Position numbers and translations under genes: made by a program
Assembly: GCA_036873135.1 (NCBI GenBank)
Contig: JAPTYO010000023.1
Location: 2,305,834 to 2,369,833, forward strand
Direction of reading: 5' to 3'
DNA length: 64,000 bases
DNA from: Clarkia xantiana subsp. parviflora
Taxonomy: Eukaryota; Streptophyta; Magnoliopsida; Myrtales; Onagraceae
Shown: positions 45,123 through 56,399 of the stretch, in pieces
Position numbering within the stretch: the stretch's first letter is position 1
Layout of the letters: every line of letters starts with the position of its first letter
The notes under the pieces: generated by a model
What the model was told of the DNA's origin: nothing
What the model saw: only the letters and a program-made list of their open reading frames with translations
Database searches by the model: none

Positions 45123-45930
45123 GGGTCAATAACCTGGGAGAGGTCTGAAGTTTGGCCCTTGTTAATTTGAGAGGTCTGAAGATTGAAATGGTGATAACTG
45201 AGGTATGAAGTTTGGACTTGTAGATAATAGAGGTCTCCGTTAGTTTTTTCCGTTAAATCTGACGGAAATTGGTCATGTGCATTGCATGTGACCAGAAATA
45301 AAATAAAATTCCAAAAATACCCTTCTTGCATCTCACATGATTGAATGAAAAGACGAAAATGCCCTTAAGGCCACCACCCAACTCCAGCCACCACCACGGC
45401 TCCGGCCGGCCACCACCCAACTCCGGCGACCACCACTCACAATTCCGACGACCGCCACCCAACACCGACGACCGCCACCACGGGTCAAATCGGAGCCACC
45501 GGCCCCGATTGGGCCCAAATCGGAGCCACAAAGCTCCGATCGGAGCCTTGTGGCTCCGATTTGGGCCCAATTGGGTCCGTGGTGGCGGTCGTCGGAGTTG
45601 GGTGGCGGTCGTCGGAATTGTGAGTGGTGGTCGCCGAAGTGGGTGGTGGCCGGCCGGAGCCGTGGTGGTGGCCGGAGTTGGATTAGGTTTAAATTATGGA
45701 CAGGGGTATTTTTGTCATTTCATCTTTATATTAATTAAACTTTTTATTAATTCAAATATTACAAAAGGGTATTTTTGACATTTCACACGGTTCTGTTAAA
45801 TTTGACAGAAAATTTGGACGGAAAACCTAAAATTCACAAAGTCCAAACTTCAGACCTCAGTTATCACCATTTCAATTTTCAGACCTCTCAAATTAACAAA
45901 TGTCAAACTTCAGACCTCTCCCAGGTTATT
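45123..45930. mobile_element. Mutator-like element, family B, copy 2
   Basis: Same long terminal arms as 18069-19267 (GGGTCAATAACCTGGGAG.. and ..CTCCCAGGTTATT) but with a much shorter GC-rich core; the long 42-bp array is absent. The last bases (GACCC) and a target duplication are missing on the right, so that end has been lost. Confidence 0.75.
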
Positions 45931-46137
45931 TAGTGAGGGACAGTGCCCCGCCTCCCACATGTAGAGGGAGCCACTTATACTAGACCTCATATGTTGACAT
46001 ATGAGTTCACATTTAAAAAATGTTGTATAAATATAAAGACAACGAGTTATTAAATACGTATTTTGGAATTGATAATAAAAATTTAGGAAAAATAAAGAGG
46101 AAAAAAAATACTGTTCTAGTAACTTAATTATTAGTTA

Positions 46138-46280
46138 CCCAAGGTTGGTTGGACCAACTGGTAAAGCGAGTTGTGTTCCCCGATGTCGAAACCCGCCGGA
46201 GACGCCGCCTTGGGGAGGACTTTAACCTTAACGCTCCCGGTCCGAACTTGCGAAAGCAATGTAAATATATCAAAAAAAAA
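46138..46280 (+). mobile_element. SINE, 143 bp
   Basis: Flanked by the exact 17-bp duplication AACTTAATTATTAGTTA (46121-46137 and 46281-46297) and ending in an A-run. It starts GGTTGGTTGGACCAACTGGT, a possible tRNA-like A box; GTCGAAACCCG is a possible B box. The unusually good target duplication shows a fairly recent insertion. Confidence 0.75.
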
Positions 46281-47208
46281 AACTTAATTATTAGTTATTA
46301 CCTTTTTAATTACATTAATAATTTGTTTACTTTTATGTGTCTCAACTCTTTAAAATGCATCTATTCGCAAAACGACATATACTTCGATTCAACTGTTAGA
46401 TGTTTGTTTTACTCTGAGCTCATATTAGATATGATAGTATAAGAGACTGTGACTAGCACGAACACTGACTAGCTAGAACTTTCTATCTCACATTAACCCA
46501 TCAAAACTCTAAATTAATTATGACTCAATTAGTTAAAGAGTATACACATTGGTTAGATAGATGACGACATGATGATGGTCATCTAAACTATTGCTTAATT
46601 ATGACTCAATCAGCTGCATCTCTTCTCTTCAATCTCTTCATGCACTATATACATAAATCCTTTCTGTATATATATATCAATTCAATCCACGGCTGACCGA
46701 TCTTCTCCGATGGATCAGTTACCCGAAGAATGCGTGTCTCAGATCCTCTCCCTCATGTTGTCGCCGGAGGCAGTACGTGATCTTGCCGCCGTATCGTCAA
46801 CCTTCCACTCCGCCGCCAATTCTGACATCGTCTGGGAAAAGTTATTGCCGTCTGATTACGAAGCCGTGGTTTCGCGCTCGGTTTGGCCTATCAATTTCAC
46901 CGATTCCAACAAGGCGTTGTTCAACCGCCTCTGCGATCCTCTCCTTATCGACTCCGGTAGAAAGGTAATTAAGCTCGATTGTAATCTCCTGATCGGTTTT
47001 TTACTTGTTCGGATGGGTGCTTATATTTCCGGTGCGGCTTTTTTCCATAAAAATAACATACAAAAAAATCATAGTTTATTTGTAGTACGGTTTTCCGTTT
47101 ACCCAAATATAACAATTAATATTTAAATATTCATAATATTCATTAATTTAAAAAGACAAATAACGTTCATTAATCTAATCAAATCAATCAAATACAACAT
47201 CTAAATGA

Positions 47209-47700
47209 GGGTTAATAATTAAAAAACTGTCCAAGTATACCATATGTAAAAGTAGGTGTCTGAAGTTTGAAATGTTAAAATGGATTGTCCCAGGTTATAT
47301 TGTTGAAATTTGGTGTCTCTGTGCGTCTTTTCATCTCCTTTCAATCATTTTCATCAACCCACTCACCACTCATAATCCATCACTCCTTACTTTTCACAAA
47401 ATTGTCAAATTTCACCCAAAAGTTGAAATTCCAAAAGAAAATGTTTCTAGTAGAGTGGTCTAAAGCGATTTCCAACGACAACGGAGCGGAGTTTACTCGC
47501 GCGGATGTGGCTAACTTCTTAGGTGACGGTCTCTGCAAGATGACGAGAAGGGAGTGTGTATGCGAGCTCGAATTTGACAGTCAGAATTGACTTCTCTTAA
47601 GAAATCAGACAGAGACACCGCATTTTAACAAAACTGAAACCTTAAACACTACAGTTTAACATTTGAAACTTCAGACACTTACTTTTAATAAACACAACAC
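47209..47700. mobile_element. Mutator-like element, family F/G (F-box gene intron 1)
   Basis: GGGTTAATAATTAAAAAACTG on the left. GTGTCTGAAGTTTGAAATGTTA recurs inverted on the right as TAACATTTGAAACTTCAGACAC. The interior (ATTGTCAAATTTCACCC, AAGTTGAAATTCC, GCGATTTC.ACGACAAC) matches the element at 55343-55855 in the opposite direction. The right end is eroded and no target duplication was found. Confidence 0.6.
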
Positions 47701-47905
47701 TTGTCACAAATGCGTTTTTGCAATTTTTGCTTTCATATTGGGGTGGTTTTTGTAGATGTTCATGGTGGATAGATGGAGTGGGAAGATATCGTAGTGCTGT
47801 CGGCTAGAGAGCTGGGCATTACATGGAGCGATGATCCCATGTATTGGACGTGGAAGAAGTTCATCCTCAATTAAGGTCCGTTACCGCCAAAATAACATAA
47901 AAAAT

Positions 47906-48516
47906 GGTTAAATTGTCTTTTGGTGTCATATGTTTGGTCATTGTTGGTTTTTAGTGCCACGTGTTTTATTTTGTAGGCTTTGGGTGTTATATGTTTGCAT
48001 TTTGTAAACTTTTTGTGCATATGTTAGTCAAATGTTAAGTTTGACCGTTAAATATATTTATTTTGTTCAATTTAGTCCATAATCTTTTTCCGGCCATCCC
48101 AAAATATTCCGGCCCCCACACAAGGCCGCCGGCCACCTCCCAAGGCCGTCGGAACCTACACAAGGTCGCCGGCCACCTCCCAAGGCCGTCGGAACCTACA
48201 CAAGGCCGCCGGAACCCATCCAAGCCCACTGGTGAGTTCGATGATTCAATTGGGTTCGATTTTGAAGTTTCATGACTAAATTAAATAAAATAAAAGTTAG
48301 GAATATATTTGAGGGACTAAATTGAACAAAATCAAAAGCCTAGGGTCAGTCACGTGACTTGCACATGTCATTTAACGGCCAAAACTAACGGTTAACTAAC
48401 GGATGTACCAAAAGTCATTTTCTCAAACGTTTGGTACCGAAAGTATACAAAATCAAACATCTAGTACTAAAAGCCACATTCGGTCAAACATGTGGTATGA
48501 AAAGTAACTTTAACCC
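47906..48516. mobile_element. Mutator-like element, family I (F-box gene intron 2)
   Basis: GGTTAAATTGTCTTTTGGTG on the left against GAAAAGTAACTTTAACCC on the right. CATATGTTTGGTC / GGTCAAACATGTGG are inverted, as in the element at 19750. GTCACGTGACTTGCACATG and AACGGTTAACTAACGG are near the right end. The core repeats CCAAGGCCGTCGGAACC / CACAAGG. No clear target duplication. Confidence 0.6.
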
Positions 48517-49115
48517 TTCATACTATTGTTTTTTTCCTGAAACTTTTTCTTTATGTATACTTTTAACTCTGGAAAATGTAATTATTATCGATTGAACCTA
48601 TAGAATCTTAAATTTGACTCGCTATATTTTTATGGGTTTGCGCATAGTTTAACCACCCCGAAAAAAAAATCATGGCTTCGTCCCTGCCTAATAAATACAA
48701 CTATATCACTTATATATACATTTGCAGGTTTGAAGAGGTAGTTGAGCTTAGAACAATCCACTGGCTGGAAATCCATGGCAAGATACGAACCAAGTCCTTA
48801 TCACCAAACACAACCTACATAGCATTCCTCATTGTGAAAATCTCCAATCGAGCATACGGACTCGACTTAATTCCGTCGGAAACTTCCCTCCAAATAGGCA
48901 GCCGTGAAATTTCCGCCGGAAAAGTTTTTCTCCGGCGGGACAACCAGAAGCAGTTATTAGAACAACAGTTGTACGGCAACAGGTACAGATTTTTTAATTT
49001 TTTAGACCAACTATTTCACCAACTATATGGAGATTCGAATCTACGCGCATGAATATATGTGAAATTTTATAGACAAAACCACTTGATCAACTATTTTAAA
49101 ACTGGAAAATGCTAA

Positions 49116-49692
49116 CACTACAAGAAAATGTGTCTATGACTCGAACTTTGACACGAGGATATTCGTGTCTAGTTACACGAGATTGTAACATCTTTGACAC
49201 CACTTGAAGCTTTTTTAAGTAGTAAACATTAAGTAACGAGTTTTACACGGCCATCATGTCACGAACTATGCTGACAAGTGTTAATCACAAATTGTCTATC
49301 AACTACAATATTAGACATGGAACCATAATGTAATATGGTGTGGTGGTTCAACGCCTCATCCTTTAACCAAATGTCAGGGTTCAATCCTCACTATTGATCA
49401 TGAAAATGGAATATATTCATGGCCAGCACTTTACCCCTTACGGGCTGACTCGGTGCGAGTGATGATTAGTCTAGGTGTAGAGTGCATGCTATGGTTGCTG
49501 CCCTCCTGCTGAGGCCCCCTAGAACCGCCCCGCGAGAAACTAAAAAAAAAACAATATTAGACACGGGTTTTCGTGTAAAAATAAACCACACTATCACGGG
49601 CAAATTCGTGTCAGTTCGTGTCAAACATTTTTAGGCACGAACCTAACAAGAATTTGTCTTGTACCAACTAATTAACCCATTTTCTTGTTGTG
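49116..49692. mobile_element. CACTA-type element with a nested SINE (F-box gene intron 3)
   Basis: CACTACAAGAAAATG on the left and CATTTTCTTGTTGTG on the right are inverted CACTA (EnSpm) termini. GACACGA..CGTGTC words are spread subterminally. Without the SINE it is about 330 bp, a non-autonomous miniature. Confidence 0.7.
49321..49550 (+). mobile_element. tRNA-derived SINE, full length
   Basis: Flanked by the 16-bp duplication ACAATATTAGACA(T/C)GG (49305-49320 and 49551-49566). Box A-like GGTGTGGTGGTTCAA and box B GGGTTCAATCC lie near the 5' end, and an A-run at the 3' end. Fragments of the same family lie at 19500-19615 and 37872-37973. Confidence 0.8.
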
Positions 49693-49946
49693 TATGGTGA
49701 TAAATAAAAGTGTGGTTTAATCTTTATAATAGGATGGAAATGATGAGAAGTGGAGTGAAGGAAGATGATATAAAGACTCCTATTGAAAGAGAAGATGGGT
49801 GGTTGGAGATTGAGCTTGGTGAGTTCTTCAATGGTGAAGGTGATGATGATGAAGTTAAGATGAGCTTGAGGGAAGTCAATGGCTTCCAATTGAAAGGAGG
49901 CCTTGTTGTCGAAGGCCTCGAAATCAGACCAAAACTAATTGCATGA

Positions 49947-50833
49947 TTATATTTGTCGGAAAATTTAATTTTTTAAGTCACTAAAATGAATTCGAGTTTA
50001 ATTGCAATTCATTTTAGCTTCGTCCGAGATTCTATTAATTTATGAGGCCCTGTGATGCAGGCGAAACCGAATAGATTTCGAAGATTTTTTGTCGTGAATA
50101 GTGTTTTCGGGCGGACGTTCGGATTTTGGCGTGTGAATAGTGTTTTTCGATCAGAAACGGTGTTCTGGTTCAAAATCACTGCTATGCTGTGGAATACGCT
50201 GCTTTTTGGCCAAATTTCATCATCTAGGGCTTCAAAATCGCGTTTTAATATTATTTCAGGTTTTTTTTCTGCAGTTTTTAGTTTAATCGGGACTTGTTCG
50301 TTATTTTCGGTTATTTCGCAGTTTAGGGTTTTCTATTTAAGACATTGTTGGACGAATTTGCATTCAGTTTAAGAAAAAAAATCAAAAAATCGAGGTTTTT
50401 TCCTCAAATCTGCGTCACTTTTCGGGTATTCTTAGAATCAACGAATTTGGGCTTCCTATCACGCTGCATCACCCTGTCGTGTTTTATTATGTAATGTTCT
50501 AATGGGTCACACGAGAAAAAAAATCACACAACATGGTTCGAAAAAATAACCCAATTAAAAGATAAATTTATTTTAAATTTGACCTGATTGATTTTAAATT
50601 AATATTTACTGTAAAAAAGTCTAAACAAACATAATAATTTGATACCGGTCAATAACATTTTCTAAATATAACATTTTCTAAAGAATGCATAATTTAAAGA
50701 AAATATAATTCAACTTGATTTAAAAATAATAATTATGTTATGTGAATAAACATACAATTCTAAATTCTAAATTTTAAAATTAATTATAAAATCAATTTTA
50801 AAACTTCTAATTCCAAATGCACAGTATCATGCA
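49947..50833. other. F-box gene 3' flank and transposon debris
   Basis: At 50060-50480 the sequence GAATAGTGTTTTCGG is repeated. GAGGTTTTTTCCTCAAATCTG and TTTTCGGGTATTCTTAGAATC resemble the CACTA-associated sequence in pectinesterase 1 intron 1. The remainder is AT-rich. The 106-codon frame at 50052 has no family features. Confidence 0.35.
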
Positions 50834-51699
50834 CAGTGGCGGATGTATTAACAAAAATGTGGTTACGAACGTAACCACATTATCGAGTACTTTTATTGAG
50901 ATTCTAGGTTTATTCCTGAAGAAAATTATATCCCGATCCTCATATTATTTTGTTGTAATATCCACATTATTTTGGTGTGACACAATAAACCCTCATTAAT
51001 ATTTTGTTAGACTTCATTATTATTTTGTAACATTATTATTCAATCCATTCGGATAAAAGGTTCATCAATTTTAAATTTGGGGCTTTTCACTTAAATAGTA
51101 GTATGTTTGTACATTTTATTATTCATCACTCTTTTGTTAAACTATAAATTTTAGTTACTCTAACCTAATGTATTACAATATGAGGTTCAATAAGAACAAA
51201 TATATAAACCATAAAATATGTTTGAAAAATATGGTTTTTAGTACCAATATGTTTTAAAATGTACAACATGTTTCAAAACAATGGTAATTGATAATCTTTT
51301 CAATCACTCGTCCAAATTTGTCGTCAAGTACGTTTTAAACTTACAAAATTAACTAAATATCTAAATCAAGATCTAATAACTTGTATAAGTGTTATAATAG
51401 TGTCTTGATTCGATTGAGACTCAACTGACCCACAATTGGTTCTAGTCTAATTTGACTAAATTGTAACATTTGCACAAGCAATTACGACTTATTTGTGCTA
51501 CTTTAAAATCTAATTAGTTAATATTGTTCATTTGAAAAGTATTTAACGACAATTTTGAATGAGTAGTTGAAGAAAGTATAATTTTTATTGTTTTAAAACA
51601 TGCATTTTTACAAAATAAAAAATGTAAAGAATTTGTTAATCTTCGCAATTTTTTTTTTCATAAGGTAATCACATTATGAACCTTCTAGATCCGCCACTG
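50834..51699. mobile_element. Element with CAGTGGCGGA terminal repeats
   Basis: CAGTGGCGGATGTATTAAC on the left and GAACCTTCTAGATCCGCCACTG on the right are inverted. 866 bp, AT-rich, no coding capacity. The flanks ATCATGCA and AATATGTA match at only 5 of 8, so the superfamily (hAT is one candidate) is not settled. Related ends occur at 53280 (CAGTGGCGGAGTCAAG) and 60556-60575 (CTAGATCCGCCACTG). Confidence 0.55.
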
Positions 51700-51931
51700 A
51701 ATATGTACGGTCCAATCTTAATATTTAATGGTTTTATCGTTCTCGGTCCAAAATTGAATCCAGAACCAAAAACAAGATAGAACCAACAGTCTCGATCTGT
51801 TCCGGCTTGTTTTAACGGTCACATACTGATCACCATTACATATTGCAATCTAATTAAAGTCATGTAAATGAATTATTAAATTAGGAGTTGTCCACATAAT
51901 GTGCGAATGATTTCCTACGTATGAATAATAT

Positions 51932-52477
51932 GGTTAATAACTAATAAATAAACTGTATAAGGTTTGACCGATGTTGAAATCTGGTGTCCGTCGTTGAAAT
52001 TGACTGTCTCTGGTTTGGTGTTTGTTGAAATTTGGTGTCTCTGTCTATTTTTAGAGTAAAGTCTAACGGAAGTGTATCACGTGAGCTCGATAAAATTGAT
52101 ATTCCAAAAATGTCCCTCCAGGAAAAATCTGACCTTCAATTAGTTAAGGAATTGACGAAATTACCCATCCTAGCTAAATCAACAACTATATGGTTTTTGA
52201 GTGTTGGCCGGCCGGAGTAGGGTGGTGGCCGGAGTTGGGTGGTGGCTGGAGTTTGGTGGTGGTTGTTTTGACTCTAGGCGTAATTTCGTCACTTCATATT
52301 TGATAGAAAGGGCAATTTCGATTTTTTGCAAAATTCTGTCAAGATTAACAGCAATTTTGGACGGAAAACTAAATTTCAACGAAGTTCAAACCTCAAACAG
52401 ACAATTTCAACATTTTAAAGTCAGACACCAAATTTCAACATGGCTAAAACTCAAACAGTTTATTAGTTATTAACCCT
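51932..52477. mobile_element. Mutator-like element, family H
   Basis: Target duplication GAATAATAT / AAATAATAT (8 of 9; 51923-51931 and 52478-52486). GGTTAATAACTAATAAA on the left against TTTATTAGTTATTAACC on the right. Subterminal CTAACGGAAGTGTATCACGTGAG. A small GC-rich core GGCCGGCCGGAG..GGTGG at 52205-52265. Confidence 0.7.
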
Positions 52478-52486
52478 AAATAATAT

Positions 52487-54171
52487 AATTGTATGACAAT
52501 ATGCTAGTTTTCAGCTTGAATGTCTACAAGAAGTTGTTTGATTTCTTGAATGTCTACATGTGAAAACATTTTCCAAATTTAGCACATCATATTTTAAGCT
52601 TGATAATACAGAAACAAATGAATCAACAACAACCATAACAAACAAAATTTAACTGCTTAGTGATGGATGATTTATCACTCGAGCAATTCCTCTAATAGTT
52701 AAGCTCGCCATACCCTCTCTTATAGATAAGTTCCTTCACAATCTTCGAGTTTAGGGTGTTTGACATTAGAGATAGTAGAGATAGTAAAACATTAGAACAA
52801 GAAGTTATTAACGGTTACGTAAAAGATGCACAAGAGACATAAAAAAAATTCCTAACGGTTAAAGGGTATTTTGGTTCCATATGCTTGATTGATTTTGGCT
52901 TTTGGTATAAGAAGTTTCTTTTTGTATACTTTGGTATTATATATTTGCACTTTGTAGACTTTTATTACATATATGTTAGTTTTTGCCGTTAAGTGGCAAG
53001 TGCAAGTCATGCGAATTGCCTTATACTTTTGATTTTGTTTAATTTAGTCCATCTAATACATTCCTAACTTTTTTAGTTCAATTTAGTCTCAAAAATCCTA
53101 ATCGAACAACTAGGCTCGATGGACCTATCCCAAGGCTGGTCCCATTGGACCTAGTCAAAGAAGAACATCTTGTACCACATGCATCCTATTTGTGCAAATG
53201 AGGTGTTAAGAAGAACAAATTTTTTGCATTATGCATAGAGAGTGGCGGACTCAAGACCCGGAGTCAATGGTACAATCAGTGGCGGAGTCAAGATCTGTAG
53301 TCAGTATTGGCATTTGGTGAATGGGCCGCCGTAATAGGAGTTCTTTTAGTATAAAACAAACACCTAAGTAATTGTGTAATGTCACATTATGAATTTTATT
53401 TAGGACTAAAATCTCAATTGACATGAGAGACCCAAAATTGAGCCTCCCTAATTACTTGATGGCTGGCCGAACTAGGGGTAACTCTCTAAGTGGGTTTTGT
53501 CCACCTCCTCTTATAAATAGAGAGTGTTAGAGATTTATTTAGGGTTAACCACTTTCTCCCTAAGTGTTGAGACAAAATAAATCTCTCATCCCTAAACACA
53601 TAATTCGGCCGAACCTCTAGCAAGGAGCAAGGAGGTGCCAAATTGCTTCGAGCAATTACCCCAGAGATCCAATGTCATGTCCAACAAAAGATGCGTCTTT
53701 TTTTCTAAATACATAATGAGGTTAAATATGTTGCAAAACTGATCTGCATGCTTGATTCAGTTGGATTAAGTATTTCTATATAGAAAATAAAAAAAACAGT
53801 TGATCAAACACGTACACTTATCACCATACACTTATCACCATACTCTGTAATGAGAGAGAAGACAGGGAAAAAGAGAAGTTGGAACATTTTAGAGGTTTTC
53901 TCTAAGTCATTAAAGCCAAATTGTCTTGATTCTAGCTACCTCAAAAAAGTTTTCAGCTGCAAAACAATTCAACAATCATCTACCAAGATAATTGAGCTTC
54001 AAACACAAGCTCCAGTAAGAAAGGTCCAATCGAATCAAGCGGAATTGACTCTCTTCTTCATTTTTCATTTCCAAATGTTAAATTGAGAACAGAGCTTACG
54101 ATATCTCAGAATCAGTTGACAACTAATTGCAGTATCTATCAATTCCGTAGAAAGGAGGAACAAGAGCTCAC
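52487..54171. other. Repeat-rich intergenic stretch, no intact gene seen
   Basis: 52853-53170 is a left half of a family I-like Mutator element (GGTTAAAGGGTATTTTGGTTCC). 53235-53300 carries two AGTGGCGGA ends. 53440-53660 has TATAAATAGAGAG (53514-53526) followed by a leader-like GTTAGAGATTTATTTAGGG and could be an LTR or promoter fragment. The 78-codon + frame at 53850 has no features I recognise. Confidence 0.35.
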
Positions 54172-54282
54172 TGTGGGGAAAGTGTTGCTAATGTAGGAAA
54201 TGAGCAAGCGGGTTTTGCCAACACCGCCATCACCAAAAGTAACACACTTAACGAACCTCAACGCAGTTATCTTCAATATCAT
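54172..54282 (-). pseudogene. Orphan first exon of a ROP/RAC small GTPase
   Basis: Minus strand, 37 codons starting at the ATG 54282: [37 protein letters not shown], then a GT donor (GTGAGCTC, 54171-54164). ROP GTPases begin with a closely similar segment containing P-loop GDGAVGKT and have their first intron right after NTFPT. The P-loop lysine and threonine are kept; the next residue, usually Cys, is Arg. No second exon (DYVPTVFDNF-like) is seen on the minus strand down to 53800, so it is probably a captured or duplicated gene fragment. ROPs are membrane-tethered switches of polarity signalling. Confidence 0.7.
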
Positions 54283-54738
54283 ATCTTCATAAAGTAAATG
54301 GTCGATTGGATCCGATGAAAAATTCAGAATCTGCATATGAAACATAACAAAATCACTGCCACATAACAAGTGCAGAAGTTTAAGCAGTTCTTCAATTCTA
54401 CATTGCAAATGATTATCTTCATGTTGGCAATTGCCTAATCTAATTCATGAACATGGATCATATTAGAGAATGTAGAGAGGAGGGTTGAACCATAGGCAAT
54501 ATAGAATATGAATGTATAAATGATTCAACCAAGTATTACATGTTAGGGTCCTACTGTAATCCTAACTAACTAAGTCAACTATACAAGTCAACCTAAGGTA
54601 CCTTGTATCTATACAAGTATGAGTACCTATAAATGTATGTACAAGTGTGTACATCTATATTCCCCAATCTTTTCCTTCTTCTTCCTTTTAAAAGAAATAA
54701 AAGGAAAATTTGAGAGAAAATTTGATGATGAATGAAAT

Positions 54739-54955
54739 GCCAAGGTCCAATCGAACCCGGTCTTCACAAAACGCCAAGGTACATTTAAACCCGGTCTTCA
54801 TTGCCAAGGTACATTTAAACCCGGTCTTCATTGCAAAGGTACATTTAAACTCGGTCTTCATTGCCAAGGTACATTTAAACCTGGACTTCACAAAATGGCC
54901 CCTCGAAAATCCAATTTTCGGAAAATGGCCCCTCGAAAATCTAATTTTCGGAAAA
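54739..54955. repeat. Two adjoining 30-bp repeat arrays
   Basis: Five copies of (ATTG)CCAAGGTACATTTAAACC plus CGGTCTTC, then two copies of AAAATGGCCCCTCGAAAATC plus CAATTTTCGG. Both arrays have a 30-bp period, which keeps one frame open in each direction. Confidence 0.8.
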
Positions 54956-55342
54956 TTGCCCCCAAACTTCAGAATTGTCCTCAAAACAGCCCCAAACTCT
55001 CAGAACTGTCCTCAAAACAGCCAAAAACTTCACAAATCCAGCAAAAATTGCCCCAAACTTTGAAAATCTTCAAAACATCCCCAAAATCGCACCAAAATTC
55101 GGCCAAAACAGACCAGGCACGTGCAGGGCACATGCGGGTACTCATACTTGTATATACATTGATAGGTACTCATACTTGTATAGATACATGGTACCTTAGG
55201 TTGACTTGTATAGTTGACTTAGTTAGTTAGGATTACACTCCTATACATAGTAGGACCCTAACATGTAATACTTGGTTGAATCATTTATACATTCATATGC
55301 TTTATTGATTATGGTTCAACCCTCCTCTCTACATTCTCTAAT

Positions 55343-55855
55343 GGGAAAATAACATATTTACTGTCTCAAGTTTGCCTCATGTTTCAGTTTGGTGTCTGGC
55401 GTTTAAATTGAGTGTCCCCGGTTTCATTTTGGTTGAAATTTGGTGTCTCAGTGTGATTACTTTAGAGAATCCAATCTCGACAAAACCGACGGTCATATCC
55501 GAGCTCACAAGCATGCTCCATTCTCGTCACTTTGTCGGGACTATCACCTAAGAAGTAGGCCACATTTGCCCAAGTAAATCATGTTTTGTTGTCGCTCGAA
55601 ATCGCTCTGCTGGAAACATTTTTTTTTATGTTCAACTTTTGGGTGAAATTTGACGATTTTTTGAAATGTAAAAAGTGATGGATTATATGTGAGTGAGTCG
55701 GTTGATGGAAATGGTTGAAAGAAGAGAAAAAGACGGGCGGAGACACCAAATTTTAACAAAAATGAAACCTGGGACAGTCCATATCAACACTTTAATCCTG
55801 AGACACCAAACTGAAACATGAGGTAAACCTGAGACACTAAATATGTTCTTATCCC
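55343..55855. mobile_element. Mutator-like element, family F
   Basis: 513 bp with an exact 9-bp duplication TTCTCTAAT (55334-55342 and 55856-55864). GGGAAAATAACATATTTACTG and its inverted partner AAATATGTTCTTATCCC. The interior matches the F-box intron 1 element (47209-47700) in reverse. It is nested in the foldback element, so it is the younger of the two. Confidence 0.8.
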
Positions 55856-56399
55856 TTCTCTAATATATACTTGTACATATATTGATAGGTACTCATACTT
55901 GTACATACTTGTATCTATACAAGTATGATTACCTATCAATGTATGTACAAGTATGTACATCTATAGATCATAACCAAACCTTATTGGTTTCTTTCCCTTT
56001 CTGATGACAATCTGCGATTTCAGGACATTCTTTTAGGTTAAAATACCAAATTGCAGTATGAATTTGTAGCCAGTGTGCTACTGTTTGCTAGCTGAATGGA
56101 TTTTGTTTTGCAACATTAATTTTAGCTAGCTAAACCAAAAAAAATTGTGCAATTTTCTAGCAATCAAGGTGCAAGACTTCATAATCCAATCTAACCAAAT
56201 GGCAACAATAATCGTATCAATTACCAGTTTCTGGTGCCACCAATTTCTCCGGTCCCGGCCATTGCTTCTAGAATGCAAACTCGCATGAAAACAGATCCAG
56301 AAACAAATTAAAAACGTGTCTCGGAGAAAACAACCTCAACTAAAGCTATCGATTGTAACGAGAAAGAAAGATTTATGCAACCGAACCACCAGCGCATAC

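Larger units (their letters stand above)
46710..49946 (+). pseudogene. F-box / PP2-like protein gene, probably frameshifted in exon 2
   Basis: Exons 46710-46964 (F-box: LPEECVSQILSLMLSPEAVRDLAAVSSTFHSAANSDIVWEKLLP), 47756-47875, 48728-48982 and 49733-49946. The PP2 (phloem lectin) domain runs through RFEEVVELRTIHWLEIHGKI, SREISAGKVFLRRDN and [16 protein letters not shown] to [15 protein letters not shown], the usual family end. Family function: substrate receptor of an SCF ubiquitin ligase, possibly glycan-binding. Exon 2 reads MFMVDRWSGKIS then TAG (47792); sense resumes one base off (VVLSARELGITWSDDPMYWTW), and the exon end is again one base short of the phase needed for exon 3. Two single-base losses or consensus errors would explain this; all other exons are clean. 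Introns 1-3 hold Mutator-like, CACTA and SINE insertions. Confidence 0.8.
54461..55872. mobile_element. Foldback-type element, interrupted by a Mutator-like element
   Basis: About 190 bp at 54461-54650 (TATTAGAGAATGTAGAGAGG.., ATGTTAGGGTCCTAC, CAAGTCAACCTAAGGTACC) return inverted at about 55137-55342 (GGTACCTTAGGTTGACTTG.., GTAGGACCCTAACAT, CTCTCTACATTCTCTAAT). The right end is split by the 55343-55855 insertion. More palindromic TACTTGTA.. sequence follows to about 55965. Between the arms are 30-bp tandem repeats and a C/A-rich stretch. The 117-codon frame at 54710 is a product of those repeats. Confidence 0.6.
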
